64,000 nt of DNA from Streptomyces sp. MMG1121 (lineage in GTDB: Bacteria > Actinomycetota > Actinomycetes > Streptomycetales > Streptomycetaceae), in the NCBI RefSeq assembly GCF_001280015.1, contig NZ_LGDV01000038.1:310001-374000 (forward strand). Reading direction: 5' to 3'. The notes beneath the pieces were generated by a model, which worked only from the letters and a program-made list of their open reading frames with translations, had not been told where the DNA came from and did not search any database. Both the position numbers and the translations under genes were made by a program. Of the stretch, positions 25,069-36,302 are shown piece after piece. The number at the start of each line of letters is the position of its first letter. Position 1 is the first letter of the stretch.

Positions 25069-25718
25069 TCCAGGACGCCGAGATGCCCGCCCGGGAACTC
25101 CACGAAGGCACCGCCGAGGCGATGGGCGAGGAACTCGGTGGTGCGGTGCAGCAGTTGACCGCGCGAGTCGGCTCCGGCGGCGAGCGTGAGACGGGGCCCG
25201 GCGGCCGGGGCGGAGGGGACGTACGCGGTGAAGGGACGCAGGACGTGGGCGAGGAAGACACCCATCGGGGTCGCCGACTCGCCCTCGGCGGGCGGCCGCT
25301 CAGCCCCGTCGAGCTGTCCGATCAGCTCGGCGCGCCGCTCCGCCCCGTCCGGCAGCACCGACACACACGGCGGCTCGTGCGCCACCACGCCCGCGAGCCG
25401 TCCCGGACACCGGGCGAGCAGATCGAGGACGGCGATACCGCCGGCACTGGTCCCGAACGCGTACGCCCGCTCGCCCGGCGGCAGTACCGTTTCCAGCACC
25501 CGGTGCGCGCCCTTGCTCCAGTCCGCCGGCCGCTGGTCCGGGACCGGCAGGCCGAGCCGCCCGTGAGCGAGCCCCAGCGGGTCGTACGTCACCACGGTGA
25601 AACGCTCCGCCAGCCGCTCGGTCAGCGGCCCGAGCCCCATGGGGTGTCCGGCCCCGCCCGGCACGAGCAGCAGCACCGGACCGCTGCCCGTCACCTCGTG
25701 GTGGAGTGCTTCAGTCAT
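25002..25718 (-). CDS. Alpha/beta-hydrolase
   Basis: A 238-residue hydrolase. HEVTGSGPVLLLVPGGAGHPMG gives the oxyanion region, AYAFGTSAGGIAVLDLLARCP the nucleophile elbow (GTSAG) and PGGHLGVLDHP the C-terminal His. It is likely an esterase, thioesterase or C-C hydrolase; substrate unknown. Its ATG overlaps the stop of the TetR gene by 8 bp, so the two form one translationally coupled unit and the hydrolase is probably controlled by that regulator. Confidence 0.87.
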   Translation of the reverse strand: MTEALHHEVTGSGPVLLLVPGGAGHPMGLGPLTERLAERFTVVTYDPLGLAHGRLGLPVPDQRPADWSKGAHRVLETVLPPGERAYAFGTSAGGIAVLDLLARCPGRLAGVVAHEPPCVSVLPDGAERRAELIGQLDGAERPPAEGESATPMGVFLAHVLRPFTAYVPSAPAAGPRLTLAAGADSRGQLLHRTTEFLAHRLGGAFVEFPGGHLGVLDHPVDCADLLTETFLADAHTSA

Positions 25719-26295
25719 CGTTCGTCATCTCCCGGGGCCAGTGCGCGAGGGTGAGGTGCAGGGCTTCGACCGCCTTGTCCCAGGAGGCCTGGACGTCCCG
25801 GGCCGCGCCGAAGCCGCCCGCGGACTCCAGGGCGCAGTAACCGTGGAACGTGCTGCGCAGCAGGCGTACGGCGTCCGTCAGATCGGGTTCGTCGAGTCCG
25901 TAGGCGCGCAGCATCCCGTAGGTGATCTCGGCCGTACGGCGCAGGGCGGGGGAGTCGGCGATCAGGGCCTGGTCGATACGGATCTGGGTGGCCGCGTACC
26001 GGCCGGGATGCTCCAGCGCGTAGGCGCGGTAGGCACCGGCGAAGGCGGACAGCGCGTCCTTGCCGGCGCGACCGGCCACGGCCATCGCGATCCGGTCGAT
26101 CAGCTCGGCGCCCGCGTGCAGCGCGAGCCGGGTGCGCAGATCCTCCAGACCCCGGACGTGCGAGTACAGGCTCGCGTCCTTCACGCCGAAGCGGCGGGCC
26201 AGTGCGGACAGGGTGACGTTCTCGAAGCCGGCCTCGTCGGCGAGGTCGGCGGCGGCCGCGACCACCCTGTCCACGGTGAGTCCCGCACGGGCCAT
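25711..26295 (-). CDS. TetR/AcrR-family regulator with WHG-type ligand domain
   Basis: A 194-residue repressor. The HTH lies at VDRVVAAAADLADEAGFENVTLSALARRFGVKDASLYSHVRGLEDLR (about 8-54). The ligand domain includes the RSTFHGYCALESAGGFG segment typical of the WHG subgroup. It leads the hydrolase gene with an 8-bp overlap. A cluster of CCTAG/CTAGG repeats just upstream (26315-26340), which covers the likely TAGGAT -10 element, is probably its own operator. Confidence 0.9.
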   Translation of the reverse strand: MARAGLTVDRVVAAAADLADEAGFENVTLSALARRFGVKDASLYSHVRGLEDLRTRLALHAGAELIDRIAMAVAGRAGKDALSAFAGAYRAYALEHPGRYAATQIRIDQALIADSPALRRTAEITYGMLRAYGLDEPDLTDAVRLLRSTFHGYCALESAGGFGAARDVQASWDKAVEALHLTLAHWPREMTNDD

Positions 26296-26314
26296 GAGCC
26301 ACCTCCTTGGATAC

Positions 26315-26340
26315 CTAGGGGGAATCCTAGAGCATCTAGG
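26315..26340 (-). promoter_or_regulatory. CTAGG-repeat operator and promoter of the TetR-hydrolase unit
   Basis: CCTAGG (26315-26320), CCTAG (26326-26330) and CTAGG (26336-26340) are spaced 10-11 bp apart, on one face of the helix. The minus-strand TAGGAT (26324-26329) fits a -10 box about 30 bp before the start, so repressor binding would block it. Confidence 0.5.
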
Positions 26341-26359
26341 AAGTGGCGAGAGGTGAGGG

Positions 26360-27700
26360 TCAGCCGATCGGCGCGTACAGCACGCCCAGCTTGTCGATCT
26401 CGTCGCCCGAGCGGCCGGTGAAGCCCACGATCTGCCAGCCGGAGGGCGCGGTGAAGGTCGTCGCGTCCGTGGTCGCTGTACCGGCGCTCAGGGCGCGGCC
26501 CCGGTCGGTGGTGAAGCCGGCCGAGAAGATGCGGGTCTGACCGTCTTTCTGGCCCTCCGTCAGCTTCACCGAGGTCAGGTGCTCGCCGGCGGTGAGGTCG
26601 AGCGAGGTTGCCGTGCCGCCCGTGCCACCGTGGCTGAGCACCGTGCCGTCGTCGTGCGTGAGGGAGACCGCGTCCAGGCGGGCGTCGCCGCGCAGGGTGA
26701 GGGTGCGCGGTGCGAGGGCGGCGGGCAGCTCGTCGGCGTCGTTGAACGCCGTGCCGTGCGGGCCGCCGGAGAAGTCGCTCGCGCGCAGCTTCGGGTTGAG
26801 CGTGTAGGAGAAGTCGACGGTGTGCGGGAAGTGGTCGGAGAGGTTGCCGCCGTCGGAGTCGAGGAACTTCGCCCACTCGTCGTTGTAGCGGGTCGCGGAG
26901 AGGTTCACCACGTCGCTGCTCCGGTAGAGGACCTTGTCCACGACCTCGCAGTCGTTGCCCGGCGCCGACGTCGGGCACAGCAGCGGGTCGGCGCCCTGCG
27001 TCGGGGCCGTACCGCCCTTGACCGACTGGACCCATGCGTCGGTCAGGTGGTTGTCGTCGACGAGGGTGCGGATGTTGTCGCCGGACCGGGTGTAGCGGGT
27101 GTTGGTGTCCCCCATGACGAGCACGGCGTTGCCGGCCGAGTTGGCCTGGATGAACTGCGACAGCTGTGTGATGTTGGCGCGGCGCGCGGCGAGGGCGTCG
27201 TCGGTGTCGTCGGCGTTGGGGTGGAGGTTGTACAGGTCGACGAACACGCCCTCGGCCAGGCGTACGCGGGCCAGCGTGAAGCCTTTCGGGGTCAGGCAGT
27301 TGGTGCCCGTGCAGTCGTTCCACTTGACCCGCTCGAAGTCCTCGAAGGGGTACTTCGAGAGGGTGTTGAGTCCGTCGCCGAGACCCGCGCCCCCGCTGGT
27401 CGCGGTGCGGTAGGGGTGGTGGTCGCCCGCGTAGAGCGCTGCGTGGTAGTTGAAGTCCTCCTGGACGTTGACGATGTCGTAGCCGGCCAACCGCGGGGAG
27501 ATCAGCGGGGTGTTGGTGGCCGGATGGCTGGAGCTGAGGCCTTCGGGCAGGCCCGCCACGTTGTACGTGAGCACGTTGAAGGTGCCCGAGCCGGCGGCCT
27601 GTGCCGAGGTGGCGCAGGTGGTGAGCCCGGCGAGGGCCAGCGCGCCGGCCGCGAGGGCGCCGAGGAGTCGTCTCATGGATCGCATGCGGCTCATGGTCAT
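26360..27700 (-). CDS. Secreted endonuclease/exonuclease/phosphatase-fold enzyme with jacalin-like lectin domain
   Basis: A 446-residue secreted protein. Signal peptide about 1-35 (MRRLLGALAAGALALAGLTT, cleaved near AQAA). The EEP/DNase I fold spans about 38-320: TFNVLTYNVAGLP, YDIVNVQEDFNYH (metal Glu), VYLYNLHPNADD-type strand, VLVMGDTNTRY and NLSDHFPHTVDF (catalytic His). It resembles bacterial sphingomyelinase C and related phosphodiesterases. The C-terminal about 125 residues (GPHGTAFNDADELPA, VGFTGRSGDEIDKLGVLYAPIG) form a jacalin-type lectin. It probably hydrolyses a phosphodiester on glycosylated or membrane targets. Its promoter faces the ArsR gene; TATACA at about 27709 is a candidate -10. 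Confidence 0.87.
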   Translation of the reverse strand: MTMSRMRSMRRLLGALAAGALALAGLTTCATSAQAAGSGTFNVLTYNVAGLPEGLSSSHPATNTPLISPRLAGYDIVNVQEDFNYHAALYAGDHHPYRTATSGGAGLGDGLNTLSKYPFEDFERVKWNDCTGTNCLTPKGFTLARVRLAEGVFVDLYNLHPNADDTDDALAARRANITQLSQFIQANSAGNAVLVMGDTNTRYTRSGDNIRTLVDDNHLTDAWVQSVKGGTAPTQGADPLLCPTSAPGNDCEVVDKVLYRSSDVVNLSATRYNDEWAKFLDSDGGNLSDHFPHTVDFSYTLNPKLRASDFSGGPHGTAFNDADELPAALAPRTLTLRGDARLDAVSLTHDDGTVLSHGGTGGTATSLDLTAGEHLTSVKLTEGQKDGQTRIFSAGFTTDRGRALSAGTATTDATTFTAPSGWQIVGFTGRSGDEIDKLGVLYAPIG

Positions 27701-27758
27701 CTCAACAGGACTGTATAGGAAGGGTAGTTGAGAAATTAGTTCAACATTAATGCATGAC

Positions 27759-27805
27759 GTGAGAGTTGCCTCTCACATGTTCTGAGAGGACACTCTCAGA
27801 ACATG
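27759..27805 (+). promoter_or_regulatory. Two tandem inverted repeats TGAGAG-N4-CTCTCA over the ArsR gene start
   Basis: Repeat 1 is GTGAGAG-TTGC-CTCTCAC (27759-27776). Repeat 2 has perfect 13-bp arms, CATGTTCTGAGAG (27776-27788) and CTCTCAGAACATG (27793-27805), around GACA, and its right arm includes the start codon. Both share TGAGAG-N4-CTCTCA and their centres are 23 bp apart, about two helical turns. This is the pattern of a dimeric repressor binding twice. Confidence 0.8.
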
Positions 27806-28519
27806 GAGCCCGATAACCGCTTCGGCGATGTGGAGATATCCGACCCCAAGGCGATGCGCGCCCTCGCCCATCCGGTGCGGCTCGCGATCCTGGAGCGGCT
27901 GCGGCGCCACGGCCCCGCGACCGCCACCCAGCTCTCCCCGGACGTCGGCGCGACCCCGTCCGTCACCAGCTGGCATCTGCGCCATCTGGCGGGCTTCGGC
28001 CTGGTCCGGGACGCCGTGGGCGGGACGGACCGGCGGGAGCGACGCTGGGAGGCGGTCGGCCGTGGATTCCGCATCACCGTGCCGACGGACCCGGCGGACG
28101 CGGAAGGGCACGCGGCCTCCCGGGCGCTGACCGGCGAGATGTTCGCGCGGGCCGCCGAACTGCCGCTGCGCTGGCTGGCCGAGACCGAACCTCTGCTGGA
28201 GCCGGAGTGGCTCCACGCCCTTGGCACCGCCGACATGCGCATCGAGGTGTCCGCCGAGGAGCTGGCCTCCCTGCGCGACGCGATGGAACAGGTCCTCAAC
28301 CGCTACGCCACCCGCGACCCCGCCAGCCGGCCCCCGGGCAGCCGGGGTGTACGCCTGCTGCTCTATGCGCTGCCTGAGGGCCCGGAGGAGGTCGGAGGGT
28401 CTGAGGTGTCTGAGGGGGCCGCGGGGTGTGCAGGGCAGGAAGGGTGCGCAGAGCGTGAGCGGGTCGAGAGGGACGCGGGGGCCGAGGGCGACTCAGGGGT
28501 CGAGGGGTGGCGGCGGTGA
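27803..28519 (+). CDS. ArsR-type winged-helix transcriptional regulator
   Basis: A 238-residue regulator. The winged helix is at residues 13-75: SDPKAMRALAHPVRLAILERL, ATATQLSPDVGATPSVTSWHLRHLAGFGLV and RRWEAVGRGF. The middle (about 100-170) is a helical dimer or effector domain of the helix_turn_helix-ArsR/YdfH style; the last 45 residues are Glu/Gly-rich and look disordered. The ATG lies inside the second operator palindrome and has no Shine-Dalgarno, suggesting a leaderless, autorepressed gene. The stop overlaps the MFS start region, so regulator and exporter form one operon. Confidence 0.9.
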   Translation: MEPDNRFGDVEISDPKAMRALAHPVRLAILERLRRHGPATATQLSPDVGATPSVTSWHLRHLAGFGLVRDAVGGTDRRERRWEAVGRGFRITVPTDPADAEGHAASRALTGEMFARAAELPLRWLAETEPLLEPEWLHALGTADMRIEVSAEELASLRDAMEQVLNRYATRDPASRPPGSRGVRLLLYALPEGPEEVGGSEVSEGAAGCAGQEGCAERERVERDAGAEGDSGVEGWRR

Positions 28520-29802
28520 GCGGGGCGCTGTGGCGTGACCGGCGGTTCCGGCGTTTCTGGGCGGGCGAGACCGTCTCCCAGTTCGGCGACCGTGTCACCG
28601 AACTCGCCTTACCCCTGCTGGCGGTCGGCACCCTGCATGCCTCCGCGGTCCAGGTGTCCTGGCTGACCGCGCTGGTGTGGGCGCCCAACCTGCTCGCCCT
28701 CCTGCTGGGCGCCTGGGTCGACCGCCGGCCGAAGAAACGCACCGTCATGGTCGGTGCCGACCTCGTCCGCGCCGCTCTGCTGCTGACCGTCCCGGCCACC
28801 GCTCTCCTCGGCACGCCCACCCTCGCGCTGCTGTACGGGGTGGCGCTGCTGACCGGTCTGGCCTCGGTGGCCTTCGGCACCGCCTACCCGTCCTACTTCG
28901 CCCACCTCGTGCCCCCGTCGTCGTACATCGAAGCCAACAGCAAACTGAGCGCCAGCCGTTCCCTCTCCTTCGTCGCCGGGCCCGTCCTTGGCGGCTGGCT
29001 GGTCCAGGCGCTGACCGCGCCGGTCGCCGTCGCCGCCGACGCGCTGTCCTTCCTCGCCTCCGCCCTGCTGATCGGACCGCTCGGTGCCGCCGAGCCGCCC
29101 CCGGCCCCTGCCGCCCCGCCCCGCCTGCTGCACAGCGCCCGCGAAGGTCTCGCCCTGCTGCTGCGCCACCCGGTGCTCAAGGCCGCGGTCGGCTGCGCCG
29201 CGACCTGCAACTTCTTCACCTTCCTGACCGGCACCGGGCTGATCGTGCTGTTCGCCGAGCGGGAACTGGCGCTGTCACCCGGGCTGATCGGGGTGGTCTT
29301 CGGGATCGGCGCGGTCGGCGGTCTGCTCGGCGCCGTCGCCGCGCCCGCCGTCTCGCGGCTGATCGGCGTCGGCCGCAGCGTGGTTGCGGGCGCCGTCCTC
29401 TTCCCGGCGCCCTACGTCCTGGTCTGGGCCGCCGAGAGCCCGCTGTGGGGGCGTGCCGGGGCCCTGGCCGCCGCCGAGTTCCTCTCCTCCCTCGGCGTCA
29501 TGCTCTTCGACGTCAACCTCAACTCCCTTACCACTGCGGCCACTCCGGACGAGCTGCGCGGCCGGGTGGCCGGTGCCTACGCCACCGTCAACTACGGCGT
29601 ACGGCCGCTGGGCGCGCTGGCCGGCGGGGGCCTCGCCACCCTCATCGGCCTGCGGGGCACGATCACCGTGACCGCGGTGGGCGGAGCCCTCTGCGTCCTG
29701 TGGCTGCTCCGCTCACCGATCCCGGCCACCCGCACCCTCGGCCCGCCGGAGCCGGAGCCGGAACCCGACCCGGAATCGGCCGGGCACGAATCGCCGGCGT
29801 AG
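28516..29802 (+). CDS. MFS transporter (drug-efflux type)
   Basis: A 428-residue transporter with twelve predicted helices. It begins LWRDRRFRRFWAGETVSQFGDRV, the typical start of the MFS_3/enterobactin-exporter-like group, and has the loop DRRPKKRTVMVGADLVRA between helices 2 and 3. I chose GTG 28516 (GTGA overlap with the regulator stop, GAGGGG 8 nt upstream); GTG 28507 is possible. It is co-transcribed with the ArsR-type regulator, so it probably exports the compound that the regulator senses. Substrate unknown. Confidence 0.88.
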   Translation: MSGALWRDRRFRRFWAGETVSQFGDRVTELALPLLAVGTLHASAVQVSWLTALVWAPNLLALLLGAWVDRRPKKRTVMVGADLVRAALLLTVPATALLGTPTLALLYGVALLTGLASVAFGTAYPSYFAHLVPPSSYIEANSKLSASRSLSFVAGPVLGGWLVQALTAPVAVAADALSFLASALLIGPLGAAEPPPAPAAPPRLLHSAREGLALLLRHPVLKAAVGCAATCNFFTFLTGTGLIVLFAERELALSPGLIGVVFGIGAVGGLLGAVAAPAVSRLIGVGRSVVAGAVLFPAPYVLVWAAESPLWGRAGALAAAEFLSSLGVMLFDVNLNSLTTAATPDELRGRVAGAYATVNYGVRPLGALAGGGLATLIGLRGTITVTAVGGALCVLWLLRSPIPATRTLGPPEPEPEPDPESAGHESPA

Positions 29803-29856
29803 GCGCAGTGGACCGGGTATCGGCTTTGGCCGCCCTCGCGTCGGCGCGGCAGAGTG

Positions 29857-32751
<2,895 letters not shown>

Positions 32752-33624
32752 TCAGCCCTTGATACCGGTCTGCGCGATCCCCTGCACCAGCCAGCGCTGG
32801 AGGAAGAGGAAGACGAACACCAGGGGGAGGATCGAGATGGCGGTCGCCATGAAGATCAGGTGATAGTTGACGGTCTGGTTGGTCATGTACGACGACAGCG
32901 CGACCTGTACCGTCCAGGAGTTCGGGTCCTGGCCGATGACCAGCGGCCACAGGAAGGCGTTCCAGCCGCTGATGAAGGTGATCGTGGCGATGGCGGCGAA
33001 GAAGTTGAGCGAGTTGGGGACGACGATCCGCCAGTACGCGCTCCAGTGTCCGAGCCCGTCCACCCGCGCCGCCTCCTCCAGCTCCTTGGGGAACCCCAGG
33101 AAGTACTGCCGGAAGAGGAAGCAGGTGAAACCACTGAACAGCCCCGGGATGATGAGGCCCCGGTAGGTGTCCACCCAGCCCAGGGACGACACGAGCACGA
33201 AGCTCGGTATGAAGGTGACCGCGGTGGGCACCATCAGGGTCGCCAGGACCAGGTAGAAGACCTTGTTGGCGTGGCGGTAGGGGATGCGGGCGAGGCCGTA
33301 GCCGGCCAGCGAGCAGACCAGCAGGGTGCCGGCGGTCATGAGGACGGCGACGACCAGCGAGTTCCACAGGGACCGGCCGAAGTCGACCGTCGTGTCGCCG
33401 AACAGCTCGGAGACATTGCCCCACTGCAGGTGCGTGGGGAAGAACTTCCAGTTCTGACCCGTGATCTCCGGGTCCGTGGACAGGGCGTTGCGGACGATCA
33501 GATAGAAGGGGATCAGGAACAGCAGCGCGGCGATGCCGACGGCGACGTAGAGGCCGGTGCTTCCGAGAACGCCTCCGCGCTTCACGCGGCGCGCCTTGCC
33601 GACCTGGGGTGCGGTGGTGGTCAC
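32752..33624 (-). CDS. Carbohydrate ABC transporter permease (MalG type)
   Basis: A 290-residue CUT1-family permease with six predicted helices. The EAA loop is EELEEAARVDGLGHWSAYWRIVVPNSLN. The N-terminus is basic and cytoplasmic (TTTAPQVGKARRVKRGG). The start is GTG 33624, preceded by GGAGGACACC; GTGA overlaps the upstream permease stop, so translation is coupled. No ATPase is encoded in this operon; as usual in Streptomyces a shared MsiK-type ATPase elsewhere probably energises it. Confidence 0.93.
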   Translation of the reverse strand: MTTTAPQVGKARRVKRGGVLGSTGLYVAVGIAALLFLIPFYLIVRNALSTDPEITGQNWKFFPTHLQWGNVSELFGDTTVDFGRSLWNSLVVAVLMTAGTLLVCSLAGYGLARIPYRHANKVFYLVLATLMVPTAVTFIPSFVLVSSLGWVDTYRGLIIPGLFSGFTCFLFRQYFLGFPKELEEAARVDGLGHWSAYWRIVVPNSLNFFAAIATITFISGWNAFLWPLVIGQDPNSWTVQVALSSYMTNQTVNYHLIFMATAISILPLVFVFLFLQRWLVQGIAQTGIKG

Positions 33625-34589
33625 TTGGTGTCCTCCGCCCTTCCGAAGCCCATGATCTTGCCCTGGAACAGGGTGACGAGGCAGATCAGCACGGTCAGGA
33701 TGACGGCGCCCGCACTGCCGGCACCGTAGTCCTGGCCCGAGCCGAGGGCCGCCTTGTACAGGACCATGAGGGGGGTCTGACCCCAGGTCGCCCTGGTCGT
33801 GATGATGTTGTAGAACTCGTCGAACGCCTGGTAGGCGGCGACGAGGAGCAGCAGGAGCACCGCGGTCGAGGTGGCGCGCAGCTGGGGCAGCGTGATGTGC
33901 CGGAAGGTCTGCCAGCCGGGCTTGGCGCCGTCGATCGCGGCGGCCTCGTACAGCTCGCCCGGGATGTTCTGCAGCGCCGCCAGGAACAGGATCATGTAGA
34001 AACCGGCCTGCAGCCACAGCCGTACGGTCACGATGACCATCCAGTACCAGGGCGGGCTGGGGTTGGAGACCCAGGCGATGTTGTCGATGCCGAACCAGCC
34101 GATGACCGTGTTGGCCAGGCCGAATCGGACGCCGTTGAACAGGGACATCTTCCAGATCAGCGCGGCGGCGACGTAACTGCACGCGGTCGGCAGGAAGAAC
34201 ACCGACCGGAAGAACGCGCGCAGGAAGCGCAGCCGGTGCACCAGCAGGGCGAGGCCCAGCGAGAGCGCCCAGGTGGTGGGCACGATGAACGCGGCGAACA
34301 CCGTGAAGGTCACCAGGGAGCCGGTGAAGTCGCTGTTCGTCAGCATCTGCCGGTAGTTGTCGAAGCCGACGAAATGGCTGGGGGTGACCGTGAAGCGGGC
34401 GTCGAAGAAGCTGAGCCAGATGCTCCAGCCGATGGGTACGAAGACGAAGATCGCCAGACCGATGAGGAACGGTCCGGTGAAGAGCCAGAAGTTGAACGTG
34501 TTGCTCGCCCTGAGGCCCCGCCGCGGCCGGGCCCCGGCGGTCTTCGGCACGGTGGGGCGGGCGACCTCGGGCGTGGTGGTGGTCGACAT
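33621..34589 (-). CDS. Carbohydrate ABC transporter permease (MalF type)
   Basis: A 322-residue permease. A cytoplasmic N-terminus (about 1-30) precedes helix 1 (FNFWLFTGPFLIGLAIFVFV). The EAA motif is ELYEAAAIDGAKPGWQTFRHITLPQLR. It pairs with the following MalG-type permease, with which it overlaps by 4 bp, and lies 20 bp downstream of the solute-binding protein gene. The operon ends with beta-galactosidase, pointing to galacto-oligosaccharide import. Confidence 0.93.
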   Translation of the reverse strand: MSTTTTPEVARPTVPKTAGARPRRGLRASNTFNFWLFTGPFLIGLAIFVFVPIGWSIWLSFFDARFTVTPSHFVGFDNYRQMLTNSDFTGSLVTFTVFAAFIVPTTWALSLGLALLVHRLRFLRAFFRSVFFLPTACSYVAAALIWKMSLFNGVRFGLANTVIGWFGIDNIAWVSNPSPPWYWMVIVTVRLWLQAGFYMILFLAALQNIPGELYEAAAIDGAKPGWQTFRHITLPQLRATSTAVLLLLLVAAYQAFDEFYNIITTRATWGQTPLMVLYKAALGSGQDYGAGSAGAVILTVLICLVTLFQGKIMGFGRAEDTK

Positions 34590-34609
34590 GTCGAGTTCCG
34601 TCCGCCGGC

Positions 34610-35875
34610 CTATCCGAAGAGCTTCTTGAGCTCGCGGCCGATCGTCCTGTCGGCCTTGTCGAGTGCTGCCTCGGGGTCACCGCCCTTGCGGACGCAGTCG
34701 GCGAGGACCGAGTCCCAGGCGCTGTACATGGCCTGCGTCCAGCTGATGTCGTCGAAGTGGCCGTAGGTGTTGAAGAGCTGCACGCCCTCGGCGCCCAGGC
34801 CCGACTTGAGCTTGTCGGCCTGCGCGGCGATCGACCGGCGTGGCGGGATGTGGAAGCCGTAGGAGGTGGCGAAGTCCTCCTGGTCCTTCGTCCGGTCGAT
34901 CCACAGCCACTTCACGTACTCCTTGGCCGCGTCCACGTCGTGGCCCTTGGCGTTGACGAACATCGACCAGCCGCCGTTGTAGACGGAGGGCCGTCCGGCG
35001 CTGCCGACCTTCGGGAAGGGGAAGACGCCCAGGTCGTCACCGAGGGCCTGCTGCATCGCGGGCATCGCCCACATGCCGGAGAACTGGATGGCGCACAGCC
35101 CCTGGCTGATCGCCGACGGATCCCAGAAGTCGGCCGGGGCGTCCAGCAGCAGGCTGCCGCTGGTGAACAGCTTGCGGAGCCGGCGCAGGCCGTCGACGAC
35201 CGCGTCGGTGTGGTAGCCGATCTCGTTCTTGGCGGTGAGCGGCTCGGCGCCGGCCGACCAGATCAGCGGCAGCTCGATGGCGTGCAGGTCGTTGCCGAGG
35301 AAGAGGCCCTTGACCTTGGAGGTGGTGAGCTTGGCGGCGGTCTCGATCAGCTCGTCCAGGGTCTCGGGGACCTTGACGCCCGCCTTCTGGAAGAGCGAGG
35401 GCCGGTAGAAGAAGAACTGCGGGTCGTCGATCATCCGGACGCCGTAGACCTTCCCGTCGAACGTGTGCGACGTGATGTCGGCCGGGTCGAAGTCGCTCTT
35501 GACCGGGTTGACGATGTCGCTCAGGTCGGCCACCTGCCCGCTCTTGACGAGCTGGATCTGCGGGTGGAACTCGAAGACGTCCGGCGCCTGCTGGGTGAGC
35601 AGGGCGGCGAAGAGCTTGGTCTCGTAGTCGCTTCCGGTTATCCACTGCGTGGACACGTCGGCCTTCGGGTACGCCTTCGCGTACCGCTTGACGGCCTGTT
35701 CGACCCCGGCCTCGCCATAGGCGTGGAAGTACTGGGTGAGCCGCTTGCCCGATCCGCTCCCGCCGCCCCGGCCGTTGTTGCCGCCGCACGCGGCGAGCGG
35801 GGCGGCGACGGCCAGACCGGCGGCGGCCCGGAGTAGCGAACGGCGGTCCCAGTTGCTGTTGCTCTGTGCCGGCAT
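34610..35875 (-). CDS. Extracellular sugar-binding lipoprotein of an ABC importer
   Basis: A 421-residue family-1 solute-binding protein. The N-terminus has a Tat-like RRSLLR and a lipobox ending in Cys30 (LAAC), then a GGNNGRGGGSGSG linker. The mature fold shows RLTQYFHAYGEAGVEQAVKRYAKAYP, PDVFEFHPQIQLVKSGQV and QFSGMWAMPAMQQALGDDLGVFPFPKVG. It captures sugar at the outer face of the membrane for the two permeases that follow. First gene of the operon; its promoter region (35876-36010) carries a CAAGGGGTT motif also found before the ROK regulator gene. Confidence 0.93.
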   Translation of the reverse strand: MPAQSNSNWDRRSLLRAAAGLAVAAPLAACGGNNGRGGGSGSGKRLTQYFHAYGEAGVEQAVKRYAKAYPKADVSTQWITGSDYETKLFAALLTQQAPDVFEFHPQIQLVKSGQVADLSDIVNPVKSDFDPADITSHTFDGKVYGVRMIDDPQFFFYRPSLFQKAGVKVPETLDELIETAAKLTTSKVKGLFLGNDLHAIELPLIWSAGAEPLTAKNEIGYHTDAVVDGLRRLRKLFTSGSLLLDAPADFWDPSAISQGLCAIQFSGMWAMPAMQQALGDDLGVFPFPKVGSAGRPSVYNGGWSMFVNAKGHDVDAAKEYVKWLWIDRTKDQEDFATSYGFHIPPRRSIAAQADKLKSGLGAEGVQLFNTYGHFDDISWTQAMYSAWDSVLADCVRKGGDPEAALDKADRTIGRELKKLFG

Positions 35876-35978
35876 GCTGACGTCCTTGTCTGTCGAAATG
35901 CGGCTCGCGGCTCTGCGCCCGACGGCCGAGCGGCTCGGTATTCATGGGGCGGAGCGGGACGTTAACCTTCGGCTAAGG

Positions 35979-36001
35979 CTTCAGCAAGGGGTTGGACGAA
36001 G
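35979..36001 (-). promoter_or_regulatory. CAAGGGGTTGG motif before the galactoside operon
   Basis: CAAGGGGTTGG (35985-35995) is flanked by CTTC and GAAG (35979-35982 and 35998-36001), 104-126 bp upstream of the solute-binding protein start. The same core CAAGGGGTTRG occurs before the ROK gene at 39321. It may be a shared operator. Confidence 0.4.
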
Positions 36002-36116
36002 TCTGTTCGAAGTGTTGTATCCGGTTCGTGATGACGAACAGGAGCGCGGGGCAGGGGGAGATGAGGGCCGCCGGGTCAGGGATGCGGCCGGCGGCCCTCG
36101 GTCGGGGGAGCGGGGG

Positions 36117-36302
36117 CTACTGCCTGGTCCAGGCCTCGTTGGCGCCGCCGTTGCAGCTGTAGAGGATCACCTTGCCGCCGTCGGCGGTCGCCTGTCCGCT
36201 GACGTCCAGACATTGGCCCGATGCCTCGTTCACGATCTGCCCGTCGGAGTTCAGCAGCCAGCGCTGGGTGCCGTCACCGGTGGCCTCGGCGCTCGCCGTC
36301 GG
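36117..36302 (-). pseudogene. Out-of-frame C-terminal half of the GH30 enzyme's CBM13
   Basis: On the minus strand this frame reads PTASAEATGDGTQRWLLNSD, then GQIVNEASGQCLDVSGQAT, then YSCNGGANEAWTRQ and a TAG at 36117. That is the missing beta and gamma repeats of a ricin-type lectin domain. The GH30 frame is diverted at the GGGGCCC run near 36301-36306 and ends at 36274. Removing one base there restores a single frame. Real mutation or assembly error cannot be told apart here. Confidence 0.75.
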
